32,302 bases of DNA. Origin: an uncultured Pelagibacteraceae bacterium (lineage in GTDB: Bacteria; Pseudomonadota; Alphaproteobacteria; Pelagibacterales; Pelagibacteraceae). Positions 16,093 to 24,987 of the stretch are shown piece by piece; positions within the stretch are counted from its first letter, which is position 1; every line of letters begins with the position of its first letter. A program made the translations under genes and the position numbers. Location: NCBI GenBank assembly GCA_902522115.1, contig CABYUV010000012.1, positions 1 through 32,302 on the forward strand, written 5' to 3'. Below the pieces are notes generated by a model that searched no databases, was not told the DNA's origin, and was given only the letters and a program-made list of their open reading frames with translations.

Positions 16093-16527
16093 ATGAACTC
16101 GTATTTATTATTTAAATCTTTGCATTTGATTGCAGTCATTTCTTGGATGGCTGGTCTTTTGTATCTTCCTAGAATTTTTGTTTACCACGTTGAAAATAAA
16201 GAGAAAAAAGAAGCAACAGATATTTTTGAAGTTATGGAAAGAAGGTTATTTTACTACATTATGCGCCCTGCAATGATTTTTACTTGGGTTTTTGGATTAG
16301 TATTAATTTATCTCAATGGAATAGATATTTTTTCTCAGTTATGGTTTCAAATAAAGATTGTTTTAATGATATTGCTAACTGCATATAATGATTATTTAGG
16401 GAAATCTCTTGTTGCTCTAAAAAATTCTACAAATACAAGATCTGCAAAATTTTTTAGGATTATTAACGAAATACCCACGATTATTTTAATTATAGTTGTA
16501 TTTTTAGCTATTTTTAAGCCAATCTAG
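16093..16527 (+). CDS. hemJ: Protoporphyrinogen IX oxidase HemJ
   Basis: 144 residues, four predicted membrane helices: 5-27, 55-75, 83-100, 125-144. The family's conserved His11 is in FKSLHLIAVISWMAGLLYLP, and Lys88 in LWFQIKIVLM, both reported as essential in HemJ. It performs the oxygen-independent six-electron oxidation of protoporphyrinogen in many alphaproteobacteria, which fits its place after hemH. The TAG stop is only 2 bp before the rho promoter -35. Confidence 0.94.
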   Translation: MNSYLLFKSLHLIAVISWMAGLLYLPRIFVYHVENKEKKEATDIFEVMERRLFYYIMRPAMIFTWVFGLVLIYLNGIDIFSQLWFQIKIVLMILLTAYNDYLGKSLVALKNSTNTRSAKFFRIINEIPTIILIIVVFLAIFKPI

Positions 16528-16529
16528 GG

Positions 16530-16557
16530 TTGAAATAACAACAGTAGTATATATATT
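16530..16557 (+). promoter_or_regulatory. Sigma-70-type promoter of rho
   Basis: -35 TTGAAA (16530-16535, 5/6), 16-nt spacer, -10 TATATT (16552-16557, 5/6). Start point about 16563-16565, giving a leader of roughly 29 nt that is almost fully occupied by the dyad at 16567-16582 and an A-tract. Confidence 0.5.
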
Positions 16558-16566
16558 AACACTAAC

Positions 16567-16582
16567 TGATAAGTCCTTATCA
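16567..16582. promoter_or_regulatory. 16-bp perfect dyad in the rho leader
   Basis: TGATAAG-TC-CTTATCA: two 7-base arms that are exact reverse complements with a 2-base centre, followed by an A-tract and the rho ATG 10 nt later. As RNA it could form a short hairpin (five to six pairs with a GTCC or TC loop) in the place where a Shine-Dalgarno would be; as DNA it looks like an operator. Role inferred. Confidence 0.4.
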
Positions 16583-16592
16583 AAAAAAAATC

Positions 16593-17861
16593 ATGAACAT
16601 CCAAGAACTAAAACTAAAATCATCTGAACAGCTCATTACTCAAGCAGAAGAGCTTGGTATTGAAAATGCTAGTACACTGCGAAAACAGGAAATTCTTTTT
16701 GCTATCCTTAAGAAGGTTGCTGAAAAAGAGGAAATTACAGGAGTAGGTGTTTTACAGTTATTGCAAGACGGTTTTGGTTTCCTAAGAGCAATGGAGTCAA
16801 ATTATCTCCCAGGACCTGATGATATATATGTTAGTCCAAGTCAAATAAGAAAATTTGGTTTGAGAACTGGAGATACAGTTGAGGGACCGGTAAGGGCGCC
16901 TAAAGAGGGTGAAAGATATTTTGCCCTATTACAAGTGAGTAAGATAAATTTTGAGGAACCAGAAAAAGCAAGACATAAAATTGCATTTGATAACTTAACG
17001 CCATTATATCCAGATAAACAGTTGGTGATGGAAGTTGAGACTACAAAAGTTGAAAAAAAACAAGATTTAACTCCAAGACTTATTGACCTGGTTAGCCCGA
17101 TTGGTAAAGGACAAAGATCTATAATTATTTCTCCACCCAAAGCTGGAAAAACCATGATTTTGCAAAGTATCGCAAACTCAATAGCTAAAAATTATCCAGA
17201 ATGCTATCTGATGGTGCTGCTGATTGATGAACGTCCAGAAGAAGTAACAGACATGCAAAGAACTGTAAAAGGTGAAGTAATTAGCTCTACTTTCGACGAA
17301 CCAGCTCAAAGGCACGTAGCAGTAGCTGAAATGGTTATTGAAAAAGCCAAAAGGCTAACAGAACACAAAAAAGATGTTATTATATTGTTAGACTCCATAA
17401 CAAGACTAGGAAGAGCGTATAATGCAGTTATACCTAGCTCGGGTAAAGTTTTAACAGGAGGTGTTGATGCAAATGCACTTCAAAGACCTAAAAGATTTTT
17501 TGGTGCAGCAAGAAACATCGAAGAAGGTGGTTCTTTAACAATTATCTCTACAGCTTTAATTGATACAGGAAGTAGAATGGATGAAGTAATTTTTGAGGAA
17601 TTTAAAGGAACAGGTAATAGTGAAACAATATTGGATAGAAAAATCGCAGATAAAAGAATATATCCAGCAATCGATATAACGAAATCAGGTACAAGAAGAG
17701 AAGAATTATTATTTGACAAAAATGATTTACAAAAAATGAATGTGCTTCGAAGAATAATTGCTCCAATGGGAACCATGGATGCTATTGAGTTTATAAACTC
17801 AAAATTAAAAGATACTAAAAATAACGCTGAGTTCTTTAACTCAATGAATAAGCCTGCCTAA
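16593..17861 (+). CDS. rho: Transcription termination factor Rho
   Basis: 422 residues, standard bacterial Rho. N-terminal RNA-binding cold-shock-like domain: [20 protein letters not shown] near 56-75; Walker A PPKAGKTM near 181-188; Walker [11 protein letters not shown] near 262-271; Q/R loops and [21 protein letters not shown]-terminal sensor [16 protein letters not shown]. It unwinds RNA-DNA to end transcription. No Shine-Dalgarno is visible upstream; the leader has a dyad and a poly-A stretch instead, so autoregulation is possible. The gene follows hemJ. Confidence 0.98.
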   Translation: MNIQELKLKSSEQLITQAEELGIENASTLRKQEILFAILKKVAEKEEITGVGVLQLLQDGFGFLRAMESNYLPGPDDIYVSPSQIRKFGLRTGDTVEGPVRAPKEGERYFALLQVSKINFEEPEKARHKIAFDNLTPLYPDKQLVMEVETTKVEKKQDLTPRLIDLVSPIGKGQRSIIISPPKAGKTMILQSIANSIAKNYPECYLMVLLIDERPEEVTDMQRTVKGEVISSTFDEPAQRHVAVAEMVIEKAKRLTEHKKDVIILLDSITRLGRAYNAVIPSSGKVLTGGVDANALQRPKRFFGAARNIEEGGSLTIISTALIDTGSRMDEVIFEEFKGTGNSETILDRKIADKRIYPAIDITKSGTRREELLFDKNDLQKMNVLRRIIAPMGTMDAIEFINSKLKDTKNNAEFFNSMNKPA

Positions 17862-17885
17862 AATTCTTTCATTATAATTTTAAGT

Positions 17886-17915
17886 TTTACAGAGACATAA
17901 ATTTGAAGATATAAT
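17886..17915 (+). promoter_or_regulatory. mnmE promoter, predicted leaderless
   Basis: -35 TTTACA (17886-17891, 5/6), 18-nt spacer, -10 TATAAT (17910-17915, 6/6). The start point, 6-7 nt downstream, is at about 17921-17922, coinciding with the mnmE ATG at 17922. Confidence 0.55.
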
Positions 17916-17921
17916 CTTTCA

Positions 17922-19253
17922 ATGACAATTTATGCTTTATCTAGTGGCCCTGGTATATCAGGTGTTGCTGTTATAAGACTTTCAGGAAAAGATACCTCAA
18001 AAGTGATTCAACTTTTAACTGGCAAGGAGCCACCAAAGCCTAGAGTAGCAACTTTAAGAAAAATCAATAAAATCAACACTTCTGAGCTGATTGATGAAGG
18101 ATTAATTCTTTGGTTTCCAGGGCCTGAGAGCTATACAGGTGAGGATATGGCTGAAATTCAAGTTCATGGCAGTAAAGCTGTTGTTGATGCCCTGCACTCT
18201 ACCCTATCCCAAATAAAAAATTGTAAATTGGCTGAACCAGGTGAATTTACAAAATTAGCATTTCAAAATGGAAAGATAAATTTACTAGAAGCCGAAAGTA
18301 TTGCTGATTTAATTTCCTCTGAAACTGAAATTCAAAGACAACAAGCTATTAAAATAATGAATGGCAAGTCAGCGGATAAATTTAATTTTCTTAGAGAAAA
18401 ACTTTTAAAAATTTTATCTCATGTTGAGGCAAAAATTGATTTTCCAGAGGAAGATCTGCCTAATAATATTTTAGATGAAATCAAAAACAATTCAGATGAA
18501 GTAATAAATAAAATAAAAAAAATATTAAACGACCAAAAAGTTGGAGAAAGAATTAGAGAAGGTTTTAAAATTGCTATTTTAGGACCAACTAATGCTGGTA
18601 AATCTAGTTTGATGAATCACTTATCTAATCGTGATGTCGCAATCGTTTCTGAAATTGCAGGTACAACTAGAGACGTGATTGAAACCCATTTAAATATAGA
18701 CGGTTATCCAGTTATAATCTCTGATACAGCCGGAATAAGAGATTCTCAAGATGAGATAGAAAAAAAAGGAATTAAATTATCTCTAAATAGAGCTGAGGAG
18801 GCAGATTTAAAGCTTGTTGTAGTTGATGCAAAAAGCCTTGATTTTACTGATGTTTTGAAGAGTTTATTAGATGAGAATGCAATTTTAGTAATAAATAAAT
18901 CTGATCTTTTAGAAAAAGATATTGATCCAGAAATTAAAAAAACAAATCATGTTTTAATTTCTATTAAAAAAAATAAAAACATTGAAGAATTAATATTTAA
19001 AATAAAAAATAATTTAAAAAATAAATTTCTTACAAGTGATGATATTTTAATTACAAGAGAGAGACACAGACAACATTTGCAACAGTGTTTGGATTATCTT
19101 AATAACTTTAATCAAAAAAAAGAAATCAAAGATTTTGATAAAGCTGCAGAGGATTTAAGATTAGCTACTAGACATTTAGGTATGATAGTTGGAAAAGTTG
19201 ATGTAGAGGAGATATTAGGTAGTATTTTCAACGATTTTTGTATCGGCAAGTAA
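17922..19253 (+). CDS. mnmE: tRNA modification GTPase MnmE (TrmE)
   Basis: 443 residues. N-terminal tetrahydrofolate-binding domain opening TIYALSSGPGISGVAVIRLSG, helical linker, and a G domain near 220-375: G1 GPTNAGKS, G2 GTTRD, G3 DTAG, G4 NKSD. The C-terminus ends in CIGK with the conserved Cys three residues before the end. With MnmG it makes the 5-carboxymethylaminomethyl modification at wobble U34 of several tRNAs. It lies upstream of mnmG with 118 bp between, and its promoter appears to sit right on the start codon. Confidence 0.98.
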   Translation: MTIYALSSGPGISGVAVIRLSGKDTSKVIQLLTGKEPPKPRVATLRKINKINTSELIDEGLILWFPGPESYTGEDMAEIQVHGSKAVVDALHSTLSQIKNCKLAEPGEFTKLAFQNGKINLLEAESIADLISSETEIQRQQAIKIMNGKSADKFNFLREKLLKILSHVEAKIDFPEEDLPNNILDEIKNNSDEVINKIKKILNDQKVGERIREGFKIAILGPTNAGKSSLMNHLSNRDVAIVSEIAGTTRDVIETHLNIDGYPVIISDTAGIRDSQDEIEKKGIKLSLNRAEEADLKLVVVDAKSLDFTDVLKSLLDENAILVINKSDLLEKDIDPEIKKTNHVLISIKKNKNIEELIFKIKNNLKNKFLTSDDILITRERHRQHLQQCLDYLNNFNQKKEIKDFDKAAEDLRLATRHLGMIVGKVDVEEILGSIFNDFCIGK

Positions 19254-19371
19254 TACACAATTTTGCTGTTTTTTTTGCACTTTTTGTATCAAAAAACGTT
19301 GATAAATAAGGCTTATTTACAAAAAATTATGCCTATCTTGTAAATTATATAATCACATATAGATTTGGATT
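19254..19371. other. Non-coding gap between mnmE and mnmG with nested inverted repeats
   Basis: 118 bp without an ORF. It contains overlapping inverted repeats: TTTTTG-TAT-CAAAAA (19281-19295), ATCAA-N6-TTGAT (19288-19303) and AAATAAG-G-CTTATTT (19304-19318). A perfect TATAAT at 19348-19353 could be the mnmG -10, though no good -35 sits 16-18 nt before it. Also a one-mismatch DnaA-like TTATTTACA at 19313-19321. Confidence 0.4.
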
Positions 19372-21243
19372 ATGAAAAATGATTTGTCATTTGATGTTGT
19401 TGTAATTGGAGGAGGTCATGCTGGATGTGAAGCTGCAGCAGCTTCTGCTCGTCTTGGAGTGAACACAGCCCTATTCACTCATAAAATAGAAACTATCGGA
19501 GAGATGTCTTGTAACCCAGCAATAGGAGGCTTGGGTAAAGGTCATTTGGTTAGAGAAATAGATGCCCTTGATGGTGTTATGGGAGATGTAGCAGACAAAT
19601 CAGGTATACAATTTAGATTATTAAATAGAAGTAGAGGGCCAGCAGTCAGAGGACCAAGAACTCAATCAGACAGATCATTATATCGTAAATTTATGCAAGA
19701 AAAATTGTTAAACTATTGTAATTTAAGCGTTTTTTCTGATCCAGTTATAAAGTTTATTTTTGACCGAAATTCTATAAGTGGATTTGAAACTAAGGAAGGT
19801 AAGAAAGTTCTATCTAGTAAGATAATACTCACTACAGGGACTTTTTTGAATGGTTTGATACATATAGGTGATGAAAGAACTCCCGCTGGTAGATACGATG
19901 AAAAACCTTCTACAGGTTTAAGCGAACAATTGGCTAAATATGATTTTAAAATTGGAAGATTAAAAACTGGAACCCCACCAAGATTAGATGCAAGAACCAT
20001 TAATTTTGAAAACTTAGAGGAACAATTTGCAGATGACGATCCTTATTTTTTTTCATTCTTAACAAAAAAAAATTTGAACAAACAAGTGTCCTGCCGAATG
20101 ACATACACAAATGAGAAGGTTCATAAAATTATAGAAAAAAATTTATCTAAAAGTGCTATGTACTCAGGTAGTATAAAAGGAGTGGGACCAAGATATTGTC
20201 CATCTATAGAAGATAAGATAGTAAAATTTGCAGATAAAGTTCGTCATCAGATATTTTTAGAACCAGAGGGTCTAAATGATCACACAATTTATCCAAATGG
20301 GATCTCTACATCACTGCCAGCTGATGTTCAATACGAAATATGTAATAATATCAATGGTTTAGAGAATGTTACTATATTAAGACCAGGATATGCAATAGAA
20401 TATGATTATGTAGATCCACGTGAACTATTCTTAACGCTTGAAACTAAAAAGATAAGCAATCTTTATCTTGCTGGCCAAATTAACGGTACAACAGGATATG
20501 AGGAAGCTGCTGCACAAGGCCTTATAGCAGGTGTAAATGCTGCCTTGTCTGTTAAAAAATTAGAACCATTTATACTCGATAGATCTGACGCCTACATTGG
20601 AGTGATGATAGATGATTTGGTAACAAAAGGAGTAGCTGAGCCATATCGAATGTTTACATCAAGAGCTGAATATCGATTAAGTTTGAGATCTGATAATGCT
20701 GATCAAAGATTAACTGCGAAGGGAATTGATATTGGTTTAATAGGTGATGAGAGAAAAGATTTTTATTTGAGTAAATTTGAGCAAATTAGACAAATATATC
20801 TAAAAATGAGTGAATCGAAGATTTCACCATCAAAAGCAGAGAAATTTGGAATAAAAATAGCGAAAGACGGAATATTGAGATCATCTAGCCAAGTTTTAAC
20901 CCAAAAAGGGGTCAATATGAGTAAAATTAGGGAAATATGGCCTGATATACCTTTTTTTAGCAAAGAAATTGACGAACAGGTAGAAATAAATGCTCATTAT
21001 AGAGGATATTTAAAGAAGCAAAAAGCCGATATTTTAGCATTTAAGAGGGATGAAAACCTGATTATTCCAGATCAAATCAATTATGATGGCCTACCAGGTT
21101 TGTCTAATGAGGTAAAAGCTAAATTTAAGGAAATTAAGCCTAAAACTATGGGTCAGGCTCTTAGAATTGATGGAATAACTCCTGCGGCTGTATATATTTT
21201 GTTGTCACATGTAAAAAGAAAGTCTATTAAGCATATAGCTTAA
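19372..21243 (+). CDS. mnmG: tRNA uridine-5-carboxymethylaminomethyl modification enzyme MnmG (GidA)
   Basis: 623 residues, full length. FAD-binding [20 protein letters not shown] at the start (residues 10-29), [21 protein letters not shown] (second conserved block), [28 protein letters not shown], and the C-terminal helical domain with [17 protein letters not shown]. It works as a complex with MnmE on tRNA U34. The TAA overlaps the rsmG ATG (TAATG). Confidence 0.99.
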   Translation: MKNDLSFDVVVIGGGHAGCEAAAASARLGVNTALFTHKIETIGEMSCNPAIGGLGKGHLVREIDALDGVMGDVADKSGIQFRLLNRSRGPAVRGPRTQSDRSLYRKFMQEKLLNYCNLSVFSDPVIKFIFDRNSISGFETKEGKKVLSSKIILTTGTFLNGLIHIGDERTPAGRYDEKPSTGLSEQLAKYDFKIGRLKTGTPPRLDARTINFENLEEQFADDDPYFFSFLTKKNLNKQVSCRMTYTNEKVHKIIEKNLSKSAMYSGSIKGVGPRYCPSIEDKIVKFADKVRHQIFLEPEGLNDHTIYPNGISTSLPADVQYEICNNINGLENVTILRPGYAIEYDYVDPRELFLTLETKKISNLYLAGQINGTTGYEEAAAQGLIAGVNAALSVKKLEPFILDRSDAYIGVMIDDLVTKGVAEPYRMFTSRAEYRLSLRSDNADQRLTAKGIDIGLIGDERKDFYLSKFEQIRQIYLKMSESKISPSKAEKFGIKIAKDGILRSSSQVLTQKGVNMSKIREIWPDIPFFSKEIDEQVEINAHYRGYLKKQKADILAFKRDENLIIPDQINYDGLPGLSNEVKAKFKEIKPKTMGQALRIDGITPAAVYILLSHVKRKSIKHIA

Positions 21244-21887
21244 TGGATCAGGAAATTTTAAATAATTATTCAAGAATCAATCACTTAAATGTTTCACGTG
21301 AAACATTTTTGGACTTTGAAAACTATATATCTATGATTCTTGAAAAAAATAAAAAAATCAACATAATTAGCCAAAATACGGCGTCAAAAAAATCGATAAT
21401 TGAACGTCATATTATAGATTCTGCACAAATTATTGATTTTGTTAACTTAAATAGTAATTCAACCATTGATATAGGTTCAGGAGGGGGTATGCCAGGAATA
21501 ATTGTGGCAATTATGCTAAAAAACATGAAAAATAATATGAATGTGCATCTTTATGAAAAAAGCTACCGTAAAAGCCATTTTTTGCAGGAAGTTTCAGAAA
21601 AATTAAATTTAAACACAAAGATTTTTCAAAAAAATATTTTTGAAATAAAAAATTTAGAAACAGGAACAATAATGTCCAGAGCATTCAAACCAATGCCAGT
21701 GGTTTTAGATTTAGTATATGAAAATTTTTCAAAATATAAAAATTTAATTTTTTTTATGGGGAAGAGTGGAAAAAAAATTTTTGAAAATTCTAAAAAAATT
21801 TGGGACTTGGAGTTTATAGAAAAAAAAAGTTTAACAAGTGAAGATTCATTTTTGATAAATATTAAAAAAATTAAAAAAAAAAATTAA
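21243..21887 (+). CDS. rsmG: 16S rRNA (guanine527-N7)-methyltransferase RsmG (GidB)
   Basis: 214 residues. SAM motif I DIGSGGGMPGIIVAIML near 76-92 with preceding ERHIIDSAQI, characteristic of RsmG; the last third is Lys-rich and AT-driven. It methylates N7 of G527 in 16S rRNA. Residues NVSRETFL near the N-terminus are encoded by the parS site at 21290-21305, the same VSRET box that is conserved in alphaproteobacterial RsmG. Confidence 0.96.
   Translation: MDQEILNNYSRINHLNVSRETFLDFENYISMILEKNKKINIISQNTASKKSIIERHIIDSAQIIDFVNLNSNSTIDIGSGGGMPGIIVAIMLKNMKNNMNVHLYEKSYRKSHFLQEVSEKLNLNTKIFQKNIFEIKNLETGTIMSRAFKPMPVVLDLVYENFSKYKNLIFFMGKSGKKIFENSKKIWDLEFIEKKSLTSEDSFLINIKKIKKKN
21290..21305. promoter_or_regulatory. 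parS: parS centromere site (16-bp perfect palindrome)
   Basis: TGTTTCACGTGAAACA, an exact match to the universal chromosomal parS consensus TGTTNCACGTGNAACA, both half-sites perfect. It lies inside the rsmG coding region, about 7.2 kb from the putative origin and some 600 bp upstream of parA-parB. ParB loads here and spreads; ParA pulls the origin region to the daughter cell. Confidence 0.93.
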
Positions 21888-21908
21888 AAAAATTGTAAAA
21901 AAATTTAA

Positions 21909-22703
21909 ATGCAAATTATTTCAGTCATAAATCAAAAGGGTGGGGTCGGGAAAACTACAACGGTGATAAATCTTGCAGCAGGGTTATCTCAAATAGATAA
22001 AAAAATTTTAGTTATTGACCTAGATCCTCAAGGCAACGCCACAACAGGTCTGGGATTATCTAATATGGATAACTCAAGTGATACAATTTATGGAGTATTG
22101 AATGGAACTAAAGAAATTAGTGAGGTAATTAAAAAAACACAGTTTGAAAATTTAGATATGATCACGTCTAACGTAGATCTATCAGGTTTAGAAGTAGAGA
22201 CGGCTGATGATAGTAATAGGGCTTTTATACTAAAGACTAAATTAGCCGCATATTTAAACAATTCTAGAGGACAATACGATTATGTTTTAATTGATTGTCC
22301 GCCTTCATTAAGCTTGTTAACGGTAATGGCCCTTGTAAGCTCAAACTCGCTATTGGTACCACTTCAGACAGAATTTTTTGCTTTAGAGGGTTTAACTCAG
22401 CTAATGAAAACAATAGAGAGGATAAAAGTAAGTTTAAATCCAGATTTAAAAATTAGGGGCATACTGCTAACAATGTACGACAAAAGAAATAAGCTATCAT
22501 CTCAAGTTGAGAAAGAAGCGAGAGATTATTTCACTGAAAAAGTTTATTCAACTGTGATCCCAAGAAATGTAAGATTGTCTGAGGCACCGTCACATGGAAT
22601 GCCCGTTTTGATTTATGACAAGTCTTGCCCTGGCAGCAAATCATATTTTAGTTTCACAGATGAATTTATTAATCAAGAGTCAACAATAGGGAGTGCTGCT
22701 TAA
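21909..22703 (+). CDS. parA: Chromosome partitioning ATPase ParA
   Basis: 264 residues. Deviant Walker A motif KGGVGKTT at 10-17, then INLAAGLSQIDKKILVIDLDPQGNATTGLG (family D-x-D-P-Q-x-N; split here as two blocks of motif A'), YVLIDCPPSLSLLTVMAL (Walker B), and typical QTEFFALEGLTQL. ParA/Soj ATPases form dynamic dimers on the nucleoid and move ParB-parS complexes. It overlaps the parB ATG by one base. Confidence 0.97.
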   Translation: MQIISVINQKGGVGKTTTVINLAAGLSQIDKKILVIDLDPQGNATTGLGLSNMDNSSDTIYGVLNGTKEISEVIKKTQFENLDMITSNVDLSGLEVETADDSNRAFILKTKLAAYLNNSRGQYDYVLIDCPPSLSLLTVMALVSSNSLLVPLQTEFFALEGLTQLMKTIERIKVSLNPDLKIRGILLTMYDKRNKLSSQVEKEARDYFTEKVYSTVIPRNVRLSEAPSHGMPVLIYDKSCPGSKSYFSFTDEFINQESTIGSAA

Positions 22704-23545
22704 TGGATAAAATAAAAAAAGGATTAGGCAGAGGTCTGTCGTCACTGATAGGAGAAACGAAAGTAGAGTCTCAAAAAAATCAATTATCAATTAGTGACTT
22801 AGTGCCAAATAAATACCAGCCAAGAAAAATTTTTGATGAGAATAATTTAGAGGATTTAACCAACTCTATAAGAGAAAGAGGGATGATCCAACCTATCATA
22901 GTCCGAAAATCTGCGCAGGATATTTCCAAATTTGAAATAATAGCAGGTGAGAGAAGATGGCTAGCAGCACAAAGAGCTGGTCTGCATGATGTTCCAGTAG
23001 TAATTACAGAAGCAGATGATTTAAAATCCTTGGAATTTGCAATTGTTGAAAATGTTCAGAGGCATGATCTTAACCCTCTTGAGGAAGCTCAGGGTTATAA
23101 ACGTTTGATAGATGATTTTTCTTACGATCAAGAGAAAGTATCAAAATTTATTGGTAAAAGTAGAAGTCATATAACTAACTCATTAAGAATACTTACTTTA
23201 CCGAGCGATGTAATAAAATTAATTGAGACACAAAAGTTAACAGCTGGACATGCCAAAATTTTAGTAGGTTTAGACAACGCAAGCTTTGTAGCAAAAAAAA
23301 TTGTAGATACTAAGCTTTCAGTTAGACAAGCTGAAAATTTTGTTCAATTATTTAAAAAGAAAAAACATAAATCAAAAAACACAAAAGATACTAATATTAT
23401 TGCTCTTGAGTTATCCATTTCAAATAAAATTGGTTTAAATGTTGATATACAGAACAATAAAAGAAACAAAGGCAAAATTTCTTTTGAATACAAAGACTTG
23501 GATCAGTTAAACAAGATTGTAGATATAATTAAATCTAACTATTAA
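22703..23545 (+). CDS. parB: Chromosome partitioning protein ParB
   Basis: 280 residues. N-terminal KKGLGRGLSSLIGE (ParA-binding tail), N-PQRQP-like NKYQPRKIFDE, the CTP-binding GERRWLAAQRAGL near 80-92 and ENVQRHDLNPLEEAQGY (C-motif), a helix-turn-helix KVSKFIGKSRSHITNSLRIL, and a C-terminal dimerization region. It binds parS, uses CTP to clamp and slide, and forms the segregation complex. It ends 3 bp from the convergent holA gene. Confidence 0.97.
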   Translation: MDKIKKGLGRGLSSLIGETKVESQKNQLSISDLVPNKYQPRKIFDENNLEDLTNSIRERGMIQPIIVRKSAQDISKFEIIAGERRWLAAQRAGLHDVPVVITEADDLKSLEFAIVENVQRHDLNPLEEAQGYKRLIDDFSYDQEKVSKFIGKSRSHITNSLRILTLPSDVIKLIETQKLTAGHAKILVGLDNASFVAKKIVDTKLSVRQAENFVQLFKKKKHKSKNTKDTNIIALELSISNKIGLNVDIQNNKRNKGKISFEYKDLDQLNKIVDIIKSNY

Positions 23546-23548
23546 AAT

Positions 23549-24523
23549 TTAAGCAGATTGTTCTAAAATAAAATCTGTAGTTAAACAAATTGAATTATTA
23601 AAATTTTTTTTTATATTGAGCTCTAATTCATTTAATTTATAAATCAACTGTTTGATTTTTTTTGGTTCCCATTTTTGGATTTGTTGAATTGTAATCTCTT
23701 TTTCTTTCCAAAATATAGGTGGTTTTGCGTTTGATATTGTAATGTTAATATTATTGTTTTTTTCATATTCTTCAGAAAGTTTAAGGATTTTTTTGGATTT
23801 GTTTAAAAAAGATCTTATAATAAGCACGCAATCATCATTCGAATAATTATTTTCGTTTAATATATTAACTATTTTCTTTTTATTTTGAGCTAAAAAATTA
23901 TTTACAAGTTCTGTAATATTATAATTTTCAGTCAAATTTATTATTTTTGCTATATCTTTATCCTCAATTTTTTTTTTGTTTTTAGAAAACTGAGCAATCT
24001 TTTCTAATTCATTTATTAGGCTTTTTCTATCTCCAAGAGTTTTGTGGACAATTTGATTAATACTGTATTGTGATATTAATATATTTTTTTCTTTAAAAAA
24101 ATTATAAGTTAATTTTGTTAATGTTTGTTCGTTATCTGGATAAAATGGTACACAAATACATTCTTTTTTTTTTTCGAAAAAAGATCTCAATTTTGATTTT
24201 TTTTCAAGTTCATCAGAATTAACAATTATGTTAATATCTTTTAAATTTTTTGAATAAATGTATTCAATTATTTTTAAAATTTTATCTGATGCTCTTCTTA
24301 TAAGAATAGTTTTCTCGTCTTCAAATAGAGATTTAGTTGTAACTGTTTCTAAGAAATTATTTTGATTTTCTAAAATTTCTTTTTCATCAAAAATGAAAAT
24401 TTGCTTATTTATATTGATTAATTTAATTGCTTGATCTTTTAGTGCTTCATTTTTACCATAAAACAAAATTAAATTATATATTTGAAAATTTATATTTTTT
24501 ATTTCATAAGATTTTAAAATCAT
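23549..24523 (-). CDS. holA: DNA polymerase III delta subunit HolA
   Basis: 324 residues. There is no sharp catalytic motif, but the family layout is recognisable: an opening with LILFYGKNEALKDQAIKLI (HolA-type nucleotide-free P-loop relic Y-G-x-x-x-x-L), ETVTTKSLFEDEKTILIR (F-x-x-x-R-x-V-x-L-x-x), a middle AAA+-like part, FLNKSKKILKLSEEYEKN, and the ending RPPIFWKEK equivalent AKPPIFWKEKEI. Delta is the clamp-loader wrench that opens the beta clamp. The gene sits at the end of the leuS-lptE-holA operon, an order I recall from other alphaproteobacteria, and overlaps lptE by four bases. Confidence 0.87.
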   Translation of the reverse strand: MILKSYEIKNINFQIYNLILFYGKNEALKDQAIKLININKQIFIFDEKEILENQNNFLETVTTKSLFEDEKTILIRRASDKILKIIEYIYSKNLKDINIIVNSDELEKKSKLRSFFEKKKECICVPFYPDNEQTLTKLTYNFFKEKNILISQYSINQIVHKTLGDRKSLINELEKIAQFSKNKKKIEDKDIAKIINLTENYNITELVNNFLAQNKKKIVNILNENNYSNDDCVLIIRSFLNKSKKILKLSEEYEKNNNINITISNAKPPIFWKEKEITIQQIQKWEPKKIKQLIYKLNELELNIKKNFNNSICLTTDFILEQSA

Positions 24524-24984
24524 CTATTTTGATTAATGTTTAAAATTAATTTTTTAGATACTATTTCCGCAAAGTTTCTTTTAATAATTTTAATATAATT
24601 ATTTTCCTCAACATTATCCTCAATATTATCAATTTTAAACTCTTCGAACATTTTAATTGTACGCGAAACGCTTCCTGTACCTAAAGTGAATTCAAAATTT
24701 GCTTTAAGATTATATTTTGTTGCTTTTCCAGTTGAATCTTTAGATAAAATATCTTTAGAAAACTTACTTTTGATGTCTACATCTATAATTTTTATACTTT
24801 GTTTTTTGTTATATCTGTCTAATTGAGATTTAATTGCATTGTTAAGTTCTCTATCACCTTCCATTCTATTAATGTTAAGTGAAAAATCGATTCCCTTGAA
24901 ACCAGCATATTGAGGAGTAAAACCGCAATTATTTAAAAAAAATATTATGATTATTAAAAATGAAGTAATTTTGATCTTAGACAT
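24520..24984 (-). CDS. lptE: LPS-assembly lipoprotein LptE-like
   Basis: 154 residues. Signal peptide with lipobox FLNNC (lipidated Cys20 after a very hydrophobic FLIIIIFFL core), followed by GFTPQY, which is how LptE proteins start. The body is diverged (INRMEGDRELNNAIKSQLDR, TGKATKYNLKANFEFTLG) but has the expected beta-strand/helix pattern. LptE plugs the LptD barrel that inserts lipopolysaccharide in the outer membrane. Context between leuS and holA supports it. Four-base overlap (ATGA) with holA. Confidence 0.85.
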   Translation of the reverse strand: MSKIKITSFLIIIIFFLNNCGFTPQYAGFKGIDFSLNINRMEGDRELNNAIKSQLDRYNKKQSIKIIDVDIKSKFSKDILSKDSTGKATKYNLKANFEFTLGTGSVSRTIKMFEEFKIDNIEDNVEENNYIKIIKRNFAEIVSKKLILNINQNR

Positions 24985-24987
24985 TTA

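Noticed and set aside
19254..19371. Second candidate origin between mnmE and mnmG
   Set aside because: Only one imperfect DnaA-like site; the PPSR-hemE gap is longer, has more boxes and matches the known alphaproteobacterial position.
20412..20427. CACGTG-centred sequence in mnmG resembling parS
   Set aside because: Only 11 of 16 positions match the consensus and the codons encode the conserved D-P-R-E-L-F of MnmG; treated as chance.
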